Positions 1 to 10,185 of a DNA stretch of 64,000 bases are shown piece by piece. The position numbers were made by a program, and so were the translations under genes. The DNA is from Akebia trifoliata (Eukaryota > Streptophyta > Magnoliopsida > Ranunculales > Lardizabalaceae): assembly GCA_017979445.1 (NCBI GenBank), contig CM030706.1:19330967-19394966 (forward strand), in the 5' to 3' direction. How positions within the stretch are numbered: the first letter of the stretch is position 1; the number at the start of each line of letters is the position of its first letter. The notes beneath the pieces were generated by a model. That model did not search any database. It saw nothing but the letters and a program-made list of their open reading frames with translations, and was not told the origin of the DNA.

Positions 1-236
1 TTATCGTGAAGCTTCTTTTTGGTCTGCAATATGATGATTTCTACGTTTCTGGGATCGTATTTTACTAGCGTAGCGTAGTTTCTAAGGTTTTGTCAGTTCG
101 AGATACCTCATCCGAATTTCTGAAAACACATCTGGTGACAAAATAAAGCACTAGAATAAACATCCATCATTGGGAACTTTTGCGATCGAGTTGACGAGTT
201 GATTAATCAGGTGGATGCAAAAATGGGGTGTCTACA
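1..236 (-). mobile_element. Partial Tat-type LTR, antisense (LTR 5' end at 236)
   Basis: On the minus strand this begins with TGTAGACACCCCATTTT and follows, block by block, the start of the 5' LTR at 44134 (shared blocks include TTCCCAATGATGGA and GGTATCTC). The LTR therefore starts at 236 and runs leftwards out of the window. It abuts sense LTR sequence of the same family at 237, where ACAGG (237-241) would be the right copy of a 5-bp target duplication. Only the first 236 bases of the LTR are visible, so the body of this element is outside the window. Confidence 0.8.
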
Positions 237-614
237 ACAGGTCAAAATAAATCCTAGAAAAAGTAGGTCAAAAAGTCTCTTTAACCTTTTCCAAACTCTA
301 ATTTTGAAGCCCTAACTCCCTACTTATCATCCAAATCCCAAATTTTACTCAAAAAATTCCTAAAAACCCTTCAAAAACACCCAAAAATCTCTAAAAAGTC
401 AGGAAACACTTAGATCTAAAAGAAAGATATTTTAACTTGGAGATCAAAAATAGATCCAGTGATGGAGGAATTACAAGAAAACTCATACAAGAACACTCTC
501 TGCAGTACTGAGGGAACTGTCGTAATTCGCTAGGTAATTATTTTTATTATTATTTTTAGGTATATTTTTCAATGTAGTATTATTTGAGAAAAGTAGAGAC
601 TGGCGTTTGCCGGG

Positions 615-645
615 CGGGGTTGGTACCTAACACCTTCCAACCCCG
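615..645 (+). promoter_or_regulatory. Conserved LTR stem-loop, copy 1
   Basis: A perfect 9-bp stem (CGGGGTTGG with CCAACCCCG) encloses the 13-nt loop TACCTAACACCTT. It lies 160 nt before the LTR end. The same loop with different but still complementary arms recurs at 45408, 55909, 56891 and 62442. Function is unknown; a role in U5 RNA structure is inferred. Confidence 0.7.
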
Positions 646-735
646 TAACCTGATCCCTGGACCTATTCTCCATGTAGATTAGTATCTTATCTATTGGTAG
701 AGTCAATATTTGGTTCTTAGACCATAATAACTAGG

Positions 736-745
736 TGGCGACTCC
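736..745 (+). other. PBS-like block TGGCGACTCC inside LTR
   Basis: This 10-mer equals the first ten bases expected of a primer binding site for plant tRNA-Arg (ACG). It lies inside the LTR, 60 nt before its end, where no primer site is needed. It recurs in the other Tat-type LTRs here. Confidence 0.6.
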
Positions 746-805
746 AAACCCAACCAAAAAAAAAAAAAGCTGATCTGCACACCCCGCAGATTGAGGGTAC
801 TTTCA

Positions 806-1457
806 ATGAGTATTTTTGTTAATTTCTCTTTCTTTAACAAAAAGAGGTTATTGGTTCCAACACAAAATCAAACTCTAGAGAAGATTTGAGGATACTACTC
901 AAGAGAACAAGGTTCTAAATTTCTTAAGGATATAATTTAAAGTTTGAATGAGGTGTTACCTCTTTTGAACAAATTGGATTATGGATTCAACTTATGAAAA
1001 AATTCTATTTCGAGATGATGTCATTCTCTCAATCTTAAGGTTTAGAATTTGTCCTAGGCATAAAAATTTTGTGTAAGGTTTTGAGGTGAACCATAAACCT
1101 CTCTTTGATAGTGAAGCCCAAGACCTAAGAGGAGGGTACTTGGTAATAGATGCAGGCAAGTTGTCAAACCACTATAAATCTCGTGTCTTCTTTACAATTA
1201 TGCATTGTGCCTAAGTTTATATGAATGACATATAAATGCCATGATATGCACATTAAGGATTTGATAAAATGTCTACTTTATGAATGTGTGTTGTATGTTA
1301 TGCCATAACTCAAATTAGATTAATCTTGTGCATCTTTATGTTTTTAATCATCTTAGCATAATCAAGAGAACTAAATTAACTTCGTGGGGTGATTTTAAAA
1401 CATAAATTTTATTTTACCTATTCACCCCGCTCTAGGTTTAGACATGGTTCAAAGCCC
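806..1457 (+). mobile_element. Possible decayed copia-type LTR and primer site
   Basis: The stretch 817-1444 starts with TG and ends with CTAGGTTTAGACA, preceded by TTCACCCCGCTCTAGG, which resembles the end of many plant copia LTRs. TGGTTCAAAGCCC at 1445-1457 could be a decayed initiator-Met primer site (TGGTATCAGAGC) with one base lost and one changed. No partner LTR or copia coding sequence is visible, so this is only a suggestion. Confidence 0.3.
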
Positions 1458-3333
1458 ATAATTTCAGTTTTATGGTGGAATGATAGAAGAAAATTATATA
1501 GAAAACAATAGGCATAATACCCATTTTGTATTTGGACTTGAGTTTTTAGGCTTAGAGATTGGCCTGGTAAATTAAGTGGTTTTGAACACCACACTAACAC
1601 ATAATGCATGGAGGTGTATAAGGCAAACAAAGCATCACTCCTTTCTTATCTATGTCATGCACCACTGAATAAAAAACAACTTTTCAACAATTAGGTTTTT
1701 TTTATTTAGATAGGAAAGAAGTATGTGTTTGGATAGAGCTTTTCATAGCTTTTGCTCCTACGAGGAGTCAAAAGTAGTAAAAATCACGTTTGGATAAAAC
1801 TGCTCCATGAAAATTCTACTCCGCGCAAGAGCGAAAATCACTCCTTGATGAGAAGTTCGAAAATAGTGCTCCTTGAGAGTTCTCTTGTGCAGAGCAATTT
1901 TTAAAGTGTGAACTTAAAATAAAAACTCAAAATTGCCCCTTATTCACGTCTTCCCTAACCCAAAATTATGGAGTGATTTTTAACATGTAAACTTCAAACA
2001 AAGTTCTCATCTCATCTCCTCATCTCTCTCTCTCTCTCACTTGGTGAAGCATCAATCAGTGAGTTCTTTGATCCGCACTGTGCAGTCATATCGATGAGTT
2101 CTAAATCCGCACTGAAGCATCGATTAGCGAGTTCTATGTCTCTCTATCATCATTATTATTTCTCATCGAAGCTTATTAATAATGAAATCACTTGGTCTTC
2201 TCGATTTGATCATCTCCATCGCAGATTTCTTAATCAAATTAAAGTAATTTAGATCAGAAATTTAGATACAATTTATACAAAGATTAGATCTGTATCTATT
2301 AATGGAAATCACATTTAAGTTAAAAAATATATTTTGATTCAAAGAAATTTAAGCCCTATTTGGATGTAGTTATTTTGAAATTGGTTATAATTGAAGAATT
2401 TCTAAATTTTTTGTATTTATATTTTTATGGTTCTGACAGTATTACTGTTTTGTATTTTTTTGAAATATTATTGTACACTATTGCTGAAGCAAACTAACTA
2501 AGAAAGTACAGATTTGCAACCCAACCCAATAATCCCCACAACTTAAAACCTCTTCTTCATCTTACTAAATGTTCACCCTCTATCAATAACAATAAGTAAG
2601 GAAAAAATATTCAAGAATCTGAACAATTGAATAAGATTAGATCAAATTAGAATTTGAAACTAAAAAAATCCACAGATATACAGTGTGGGAGAGTGGGCTG
2701 AAGCATCATTGGTTTAAAAAAATTGAGTAGATTTTGCTTAGGATTCTGAATGGCTTCAAAATTGTAGGCACTTGAAGAAGATGAGCATCTATCACTCCTA
2801 CTAAGCCCATTCCTTATTATTCCCAATCTTTCATTTTCCTTCGAAGCTACCATGACTATTGACAAGTTTCCCAATTGTTCTAGCTTCAACCACCACACTT
2901 CGCACTTTAAATATAGGTGAGGGAGGGCATTTCTATTTATCATTATTTAAATTTTTTTTGTTTACAAAATAAATTTTTTTTGATTTATCATTGACTAATA
3001 ATTGATTATGTATGCAAGCATTTACTCATTTATAGTGTTGCAACGTTGAAATTTGAAAAGTTTGGGGCTGGTTTAACTCATAGAGTTACAAACTTCGGCT
3101 TAAACTTTGATTGTAAGGACTGATTAGCATAGGGCCATTTAAGATAACACAACTATCTTAAAAATTATTTGACAACCTAATACATTCAAACTTTGTAGGT
3201 ATGTTTTGTACAATATGTTTTAATTCATTGCTTAACAGGTTACTTGTTTTTTTATTGGTACAAGAAAATATTTGGAACCCAATCTAAGTGAAAGGAGATG
3301 ATTTCTCAATAAATAAATAAAAACAAAATTTGT
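1458..3333. other. No gene recognised; possible DNA-transposon debris
   Basis: No convincing coding region is present. A CT-rich simple repeat lies near 2022-2038. Phrases of the type GTGTTTGGATAGAGCTTTT (1725), ACGTTTGGATAAAACTGCTC (1786) and CCCTATTTGGATGTAG (2353) resemble the ends or subterminal parts of plant non-autonomous DNA transposons, but I cannot pair terminal inverted repeats or target duplications. Short open frames here show no family resemblance. Confidence 0.4.
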
Positions 3334-3621
3334 ATGGGCATGAGAAATCTACAAGGCATTTATGATATATGTCTTGAATTGGCCCATCAAGGTCATAGAA
3401 ATGGCCCTACTTTAGAAAAGCCAAGCTGGAAAGACCTTCGATTAGAACTATTGAAGAGAACAAATGTACACGTAGAACATAGAAAACTTAAGAACCATTG
3501 GGATAAAGTTAAGGGTGATTAGAAGAGTTGAAATGGTTTAATGAATATGAGTAGGGTTAGATATGATAGAGTGAGGAATGTAATTGTTATGGACGATGCT
3601 TGGTGGGTTGATAGGTTGAAG

Positions 3622-3705
3622 GTACTAATCTAACCTAGTTTATCTAATTGCATTTGTTCAATCAAGTATTTTATATTAATATTCTTCTTTTTTTCTTTTT
3701 TATAG
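3622..3705 (+). other. Predicted intron in Myb/SANT-like pseudogene
   Basis: The 84-base interval starts GTACTAAT, is T-rich before its end, and closes with TTTTTATAG. Removing it joins the WWVDRLK end of one coding block to the next in a sensible order. This is inferred from splice consensus and from the family pattern only. Confidence 0.5.
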
Positions 3706-3939
3706 ACCCATTCGACTGAAAATAAATTTCAGACTAAGAGTCTTGAATATGTGTGAGAGTTAGACCTTATTTTAAGTGGGACCACATCCAAAGGTTCTTG
3801 TGCTCGATCTCCTGCAATGAATTACAAGTCTGCAATGTACGACGTAAGAAGAGGACCAAAAATAATATATCTCAAGATCAATTTGGTGATCTTATTAAAG
3901 CCACTAAGGAAAGGGGTGCCAAGAGGACTAATAGCACAG

Positions 3940-3955
3940 AGTGTGTTGCATTATT
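3940..3955. repeat. LINE target-site duplication, left copy
   Basis: AGTGTGTTGCATTATT here matches AGTGTATTTGCATTATT at 6117-6133 with one substitution and one indel, a length typical of target-primed LINE insertion. The adjacent TTATTATTATTATTTTTTTATTG (read as A-rich on the minus strand) is the LINE 3' tail. Confidence 0.65.
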
Positions 3956-6116
3956 ATTATTATTTTTTTATTGATAAGCTGGGGTTGATGGGGCCCCTCC
4001 TAAAAACCACTTCTATCGAGTGTAAATACACGTTAAATCCTCCTCTACAATTCTCACAAGTTCTTGAGGAGCATTAGTCGTGTCTTCCATAACGTAAAAA
4101 CCATCTGAGAAGGAACCCAACTTTGCAAGAAAATCAGCTGCCCTGTTTGTTTCTCTCCACTGAAATTCAAAGGAGCATTCCTTGAACCATTGGCTTTGCT
4201 CTGCAATTTCTAGCAACACTTCTTCATGCTTCCATGAAGTCTTGATTTCCTTCTTAATGCACTTTATAGAGTATAAAAGAATCTGAAGAAATCAGAATTC
4301 TTTTAACTTCTCTTGCTCTAGCATACTTCAAAGCTTCTAAAATTGCTTGAATCTCTATATGAATAATGTCCTCTGCCTCCATTTTACTCCATCCAACAAA
4401 TAGCATATGCCCATCTGTATTTATCTTCACCACGTCCTCTGCTAGCCGAACCCATCTTATATGTTTCGTAATTGGTTTAACCACATTATAGCAGCAATTC
4501 CAATTATTAAAAATCTGGACACTAACTTGATTTAAACCGTCTTCAATATTTGCTCCATCATGCCGATTCTTAATCATCTCTTCCACTTGTTTCAGCAACA
4601 TTTCCTTAGAAGTATTATTTTCAGCAAAGATTCTTTTATTTATTTCTTTCCAGCAATAATAAACAGTTGCACAAAAGGAAGAATAGAGCATTGACATTAT
4701 CTCCTCTTCTTGATATCGTACACTTTTGATCACTTGCATTTCCTCCTTTATTCTCCCCACTCCTTCTCTACTTATTCCCAACTTCATCAGACATTGCTTC
4801 CAAATCCAACACGTATAAGAACATTGGAAGAATAGGTGGTCATTAGTCTCTTGATAGTTCTAACACAATACACATCGTGATACCCATTTGAACCCCCTCT
4901 TGTTCAGATTTTCTACCGTTGATAATTTTCGATGAATTGCAAGCCAAGTAATAAAAGAAAATCTCGGAGTACAATTTTTATTCCATAAAACTTTTTTGCA
5001 TCCCACAGAATCATGTCTTTCATTTAACATTGCATATGCTGATTTCGTGGTGAATTGACCATTCGGTGTTAAGCTCCATATTATTCTGTCCCTCAAAATC
5101 ATATTCGGAATCGCTTTGGAAGATATAATCTCAATAATAGCTTGCATGCGTTCATTGTACGGCCTTGGAAATTCCCACCTTCTATCAACAATAAATTCTC
5201 TAATCACTACATTCTCATGACTATCAAATTGGTGTACAACTTGATTACCAAATATAGAGATAATACTTTCTTCATTTAACCAAGGGTCCCTCCATATATG
5301 AATTCTTTCTCCATCACCAACTAAAAAATGCACATGTTTCCGCACAAAATTTCTCTCCCTTAAGATACCTCTCCATGCCCAAGAGGAATTATTTGGAATT
5401 TGACATCCCCAAATATCTGTTTCCCCCACATATCTCTTCCTCATCCAATACACCCAAAATGTTTTATTCTCCACCAACCTCCAGAATAATTTTGCCATAG
5501 CAATTTTGTTTACATCCCTTAGACGTCGAATGCCAAGACCTCCTTTATCATAAGGTTTACAAACTCTAGCCCAACTTGTTGGATGAATAGAACGATCAAG
5601 AGAAGGACCTCCCCACAAGAGTTTATTAAGGATATTCTCAATTTTTTTCAAGATACTCACCGGGATGTTAAAAGATGCAGACCAATATACTTGGAAGCTA
5701 GATAACACTGATTTAATCAATTCTATTCTTCCCGTATAAGATAACACATTTGCTTTCCACTCCTCAACCCTCCTAATTACTCTATCAATCAAAGGTTGAC
5801 AAAGAGTGTGGGTTAATCTAAACGAGAATAGCGGAAGACCCAGATACTTGATAGGAAGATTACCTTTAGAAAATCCCAATATAAAAAGAATATTATTTTG
5901 ATTTTTGTACGATTCACTAAAAAATATTTGACTCTTAGATTCATTAACTTGAAGACCAGAGATATTGTAGAATAGATTTAGAACATCTCGAATAGACGAG
6001 GCTGAGGAAGTATCATTGTTTGAAAAAATTAGAACATCATCTGCAAAAATCAGATGGGACACTCCCGGGAAACCAAAAATACTAGGGATACTCAGTTTAT
6101 TTGAGATAATATTCTC
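3954..6116 (-). mobile_element. 5'-truncated L1-type LINE, antisense
   Basis: The element reads on the minus strand. Its 5' boundary (about 6116) lies within ORF2, and its 3' end is an A-rich AATAAAAAAATAATAATAAT-type tail at about 3951-3975. Imperfect ~16-bp target duplications flank it (3940-3955 and 6117-6133). The endonuclease and the first half of the reverse transcriptase are absent, the usual result of incomplete target-primed reverse transcription. It was inserted into exon 2 of the Myb/SANT-like gene. Confidence 0.8.
4013..6062 (-). pseudogene. LINE ORF2 remnant: RT C-terminal half, zf-RVT, RNase H
   Basis: The reading starts just before the catalytic FADD motif (LIFADDVLIFSN) of the L1-type reverse transcriptase. 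It continues through the IKYLGLPL and LLWGG regions of the thumb/connection (6062-4860). One in-frame TAG at 4860-4862 sits in a zinc-finger-like segment (CVLC, then HLFFQC). The same frame resumes to 4254, and after a small shift continues to 4013. The RNase H domain shows INTDG, an E in HIEIQAILEAL, SSDS and NRAADFLAKL, so the expected acidic residues are visible. The enzyme would copy LINE RNA at the nicked target. This copy lacks the endonuclease and RT fingers and is dead. Confidence 0.85.
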
Positions 6117-6259
6117 AGTGTATTTGCATTATTGGATGAATTATTAGATGATATCTCATTCATGAGTGAATGATATGTTTGAGCCTATATAACTTTTAAA
6201 TAAAGTTAGAATTAAGATATATGATCTATTGTTTTAAGACGAAGGAGATTCGTCTACAA

Positions 6260-6593
6260 TGTGACGCCCCTAAAACACTAATACAAAATCTCAAGGTACT
6301 AGGTAGTATCTCAAAATTTCGGCATGGTTTCCTCTATTTATGTTAGCATTCAAAGGCACTAAATACCTGCTTTACCTAATAAACAATATGCATAATATCC
6401 TGTATATACATATATATATAAAATAGAATAATAGCAGAAGCTTATGTACATATAATAATGTACGATAGATTAGAGTACGAAAAAAGAAATTAATATACAA
6501 GATTATACAGAAACTCCTCACTCAAAAAAAAGTCTTGATAGTAAACTCAAAATGTATAATACTACCGGGACAAATTGACACCATTAGGGTATA
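6260..6593 (-). mobile_element. Element C 3' LTR, distal fragment (antisense)
   Basis: This begins TGTGACGCCCC, the complement of the chromovirus-like LTR end, and follows the start of the LTR copies at 15491 and 38145 (AATCTCAAGG, CTCAAAATTTCGGCATGG, TTATGTTAG). It breaks off at CATTAGGGTATA where element A begins. The missing continuation is found at 32703 (ATATAGCCC...), so A is inserted in this LTR. The outer end at 6260 marks the terminus of C next to the Myb/SANT pseudogene. Confidence 0.8.
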
Positions 6594-8287
6594 TGTAAAA
6601 CCCCGAGTTTTCAATTCATTTCTAGAGAAAAATAAATAGTGAAATTTTGAGAAAATCTTGAAAGTGGGATTTAAGGGTAAAACTTTAGGAGTTTTTTTTT
6701 ATCATTTTTAAGGAAATCTAACCTCACCATTGGATTCAAAATGATCAAAAAACATACTTTAGCCTGTAAGCATGCTCAAACGCGAGTCTGAATATAAAAA
6801 TTATAAAATCGATGATTATCAAGTCAGACTAGGCTAAAATAGTGACTTTTTGCTATAATAAGAATTATTAAGATTCGATTATACCATTGGGTTCGTAATA
6901 AAAAATTATTGAACATGAACTATTTACTTGTCATTTTTAGAGTTCAAAAAGTTGAATTATCATCAAAAATGAAAATAACGTCAATTTTAGAGTCACATTG
7001 GGCCAAAAATGCAAATTTTTGTTAGAGATAGAATTTATAGAAATTGACCACACCATTAGATCCGAAACAAAAAATTAGACGAAATAGAGTTATGATTCAT
7101 CACTTTTAAAGTCCGGATGGTCAAGTTATCATCAATCGGATCAATAGGTAAAATATCGATTTCGTTCCAAAATTTATATAAATAAATTTTTTTTTTAATC
7201 ATCGTCTTCCCCAACCTGTCTAAAGCCACGACATTTAAACAAAATATTTTTATTTTTTTAACCGATCTTCAACTCCAGATTCACTATGAACAGTCCACTT
7301 TCGACGACCAACGTATGAGGGAAAAAGGTCCGCAGCCTCGACATCTACGAAATCCACCTAAGATCTTTTCGTTTTACTTTCTATTTCACCACATATCGTC
7401 AAAAATCAATCGTATTTATATGCGGGAGTTTCGAAACTTCGACCTCGGATTTCATTCGTTTCGGGATTAAATCGTCATCCGCCGCAAAAGGGAGAAAAGA
7501 CGACGGTGTCAAGATCTTCAAAACCACCAAGTTAGATTCGAAAATCAACCATTTGAAGTTTGAACCATCTCGATTTTCTCATTAATCGCCTCAATTTCCG
7601 CGCATGTGCTTCAATTCTTTCGCTTAGAAATTGTAAGAAACTATCAATTTATATTAGTAATCATAGATTGTGAAAATTGCATTTAGGATTTTATTAAAAA
7701 TTTGTGATGTGTTTCCAAAAATATAGAATTCAATTGGTTATTTCAAATTCATGCCATGACTTGCATATTTGATATGTTTAATTGTATTTTATAACAAATT
7801 ATATGTGAGTAGGATATTTCATCGGGTTATTTCCGTCAGTTCCTATGCACCGCTCGGACCCCGTTTTGATCTAAGTTTTGAAATTTTTTGATGTTATTGA
7901 TGAAAAATAAATTTAATAGTTGAAAAAATAATTTAATATTCAATGAACTCATACTAAGTTGATGATACCAGAAAGTGCATATTTTTTTTGAGAGATTGAA
8001 AATTGTAAAAATCGAAAAAAGGGTATGAAATGGTAAAATGTTAGATTCACACCCGAGGGGCAATGTCTGTATTTTACATTGTTGTGTTGTATGTAGGTTG
8101 GTGAATGGATATCCAAAGATAATGTTATTGGTTGCATGTTTATTTACTTTCTGTTAGCACAAAGCACTGTTTCCTTTTCTGTTATGTTATTTATTTTAGG
8201 CCGGTGGTCACAATTGCATGGTAGGAAACTGGATATCTATTCTCAACCTTCTATTGTTAATTTCTCTTTTGTTTTCAAATGAAAATA

Positions 8288-8322
<35 letters not shown>
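8288..8322. repeat. (AT)n microsatellite in element A 5' LTR
   Basis: An alternating AT tract sits just before TGTAGCTACTTTGTGAAC. The same site is about 87 bases long in the 3' LTR (31349-31435) and much shorter in the B, C and D LTRs. Confidence 0.8.
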
Positions 8323-8323
<1 letters not shown>

Positions 8324-9385
8324 GTAGCTACTTTGTGAACTGTTAAAGAGCTTGTGAATGCCTGAAGAGATAGTGTGTTATATCATCCGAAGTGGTGTAC
8401 TAATAGGGACCACCAAGCTCATACATTGTATGGAATGCGTATGAGAATGAAATCACAACTAGATTCTGGGTTTATTCGTCTATATCTTTACCAATGAACT
8501 TATAATGTAAAGGTGGTTGTATACGAATGACTTGTATATTTGGGAATCACATGCACGCTTGATAGGTATTGATGAAGATGATTAGTCAGTGGTCACTAAC
8601 AATCTATAGTAGTCGAACGTTCTAACACATCGAAAAGAGATCCATTATTTACGATCACGTCAAACAGCCAGCCTGAGCCGGATAAATGATCCCGCAAGTG
8701 TGGTAAACAGCGACCAGCTACAAAATCAGGAACTAGTACTTTATTATGAAAGACAATGTCCCGACTGGGAACGATCCAGTCGTGAATACCAACTCTCTAA
8801 TTACACTACTCTAGCATTGTGTATTATGTATCTTTTACTTTATTTTGATATATAAAATGAAATTCATATTTAATGTATCCGTCTGATCAATTAGATTTGT
8901 ATAAAAAGAAAATGTTATAGTGAGTTTGCCGATGATGTAATGTGAGTTTGAAAATATTTAGTTGCTCATCCCTGGCTATATGTACCTGTTAATCATAGTT
9001 TCTTTTATAAAACTTTACATATGTTAAAATGATTTAGTCTGTTTATTCGTTTATGTTAGAAGAGGTTATTGGCAGAAATTGTTTTCTTCCTTACTGGGTA
9101 ACCATTGTTACTCACATTTTCTTTCTCCATTTTTTAGTTTCAGATCCGAAGCTTGGCGAGGCAGGTGTAGAAAATAAGTGAGAATCATCTGGTGGGTCAA
9201 ATAGATAGCTAGAGTCCGTCACTTGGTGAGTATTGGGGTTATACCCCCTAGTGGTGTTGATTTGTCCAAGAGTATTATAGATTTTGTTTTTAACGATATG
9301 ACTTTTATTAGAGTGAGAAATTTTTGTTTAATCTCATATATAAATTTCTTCTTTCGTACTCTGATTTATCGTATGTTATTAGATG

Positions 9386-9392
9386 TATATAA
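9386..9392 (+). promoter_or_regulatory. Possible TATA box of element A 5' LTR
   Basis: TATATAA followed by GCTTCC lies near the LTR 3' end and is roughly conserved in the 3' LTR as TATATAGGCTTCC. In an AT-rich background this alone is weak evidence for the U3/R border. Confidence 0.25.
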
Positions 9393-9577
9393 GCTTCCTT
9401 TAGTATTATATTTTTGTATGTATATATGCAGGATTGTATGTCGTTTATTAGGTGCAGGTTGAACGCCTTAGAATGCTAATATAAACAGATGAAACCATGT
9501 CAAAATTTCGAGGTGCCACCTTGTGCCTCGAGATCTAACATGGGACATTGTGTTAGCATTTGGCGGGACGCCACAGA

Positions 9578-9590
9578 TGGTATCAGAGCA
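9578..9590 (+). other. Element A primer binding site (initiator-Met tRNA type)
   Basis: TGGTATCAGAGCA begins two bases after the LTR end and matches the complement of the 3' end of plant initiator Met tRNA over the first 12 bases. This fixes the LTR end at 9575 and the sense orientation. Confidence 0.9.
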
Positions 9591-10185
9591 TAGCATTAGA
9601 TCTGTATAGGATACAGATCTACTGTATTTTGAAGAGTTGACTGATACCACAAATATTAGAGCAATAATCGTAGAGTATACTAGGAATTCGTTATCTGAGC
9701 TCATTAGTAGTTCTGTATTAGAATTAAGAGTTCCTCCGTGTTTAGAAGTCTATAGAGCCTAGTAAGCCTAGGATATGATTCTAGGTTTCTTCTGATAGTA
9801 ATGGAAATGGAGTCCATTACTAAGTTCCAGGCTATGGTAGCAATTCATAGTTACGTAAGAATGTTTTTGGCCTTATTCTGATAAGTGCCTTATTAAGGAT
9901 AAACACAAGCGAGAGGAATAGACGAGACAGATACTGAAACACAACAAAGACAAGACAGGTTCTAGATTAGACCACTGACCTGATAGCACAACTAATGTCA
10001 TTCATGAGATAGGTGGATGAGTCTCATGTCAAGTCTAGAGAAGAAATATGAATAACACAACCACCACCAACTCGAAGCCAAATGGAAGGAAAACAATTAG
10101 TATCTAATAAGAAACAAACAATTACAAAACTAGTAAATTCATAGGAAAAATAACCATGCATGAGGAGTGAGATTATAGACATACC
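9591..10185 (+). pseudogene. Element A leader and start of gag (decayed)
   Basis: The leader (AGCATTAGATCTGTATAGGATACAG...) matches the complement of B's leader at 15300-15475. The last 100 bases match B's gag block GGCAAACAATTACGAAACTAG and neighbours. No open frame of useful length survives. The sequence stops at about 10185, joined to truncated B LTR, and resumes at 18100 after a loss of about 75 bases relative to B. Confidence 0.6.

Larger units (their letters stand above)
237..805 (+). mobile_element. Partial Tat-type LTR, sense (3' part, ends at 805)
   Basis: This matches the 3' part of the LTR at 44134-45585 in order: AGGTCAA plus CCTAG, the AAGCCC block, AGATCTA, the hairpin with the CCTAACACCTTCC loop, the ACTAGGTGGCGACTCC block and the terminal GATTGAGGGTACTTTCA. 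The LTR ends at 805. No tRNA primer site follows, so this is a 3' LTR or a solo LTR. Its left part is missing or displaced by the antisense LTR ending at 236. The best-preserved copy of the U5 hairpin in this window (615-645) lies here. Confidence 0.8.
3334..6173 (+). pseudogene. Myb/SANT-like domain protein pseudogene, split by a LINE
   Basis: The first exon (3334-3621) encodes a Myb/SANT-like domain: the pattern PSWKDLRLELLKRT...LKNHWDKVK matches the plant family found in L10-interacting MYB-like proteins and in PIF/Harbinger accessory ORFs. An intron fits 3622-3705 (GTACTAAT to TTTTATAG). The second exon resumes with a region like the family's C-terminal half (DDAWWVDRLK just before the intron, then LEYV and DLIL). 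Two stops near 3520-3535 fall where the family has Trp (TGG to TAG and TGA), and one frame shift is needed. A LINE interrupts exon 2 at about 3955. After it (6134) the frame continues LDELLDDISF and ends at TGA 6171-6173. The normal role is DNA binding. Whether this was a host gene or part of a Harbinger element is unresolved. Confidence 0.6.
6594..9575 (+). repeat. Element A 5' LTR
   Basis: It runs from TGTAAAACCCCGAG to GGCGGGACGCCACA (2982 bp) and is matched along its length by the 3' LTR at 29645-32702. It holds a short (AT)n tract at about 8288-8322, which is greatly expanded in the 3' copy. A TATATAA box (9386-9392) lies 184 nt before the end. The open frames within it are short and not conserved. 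Confidence 0.85.
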
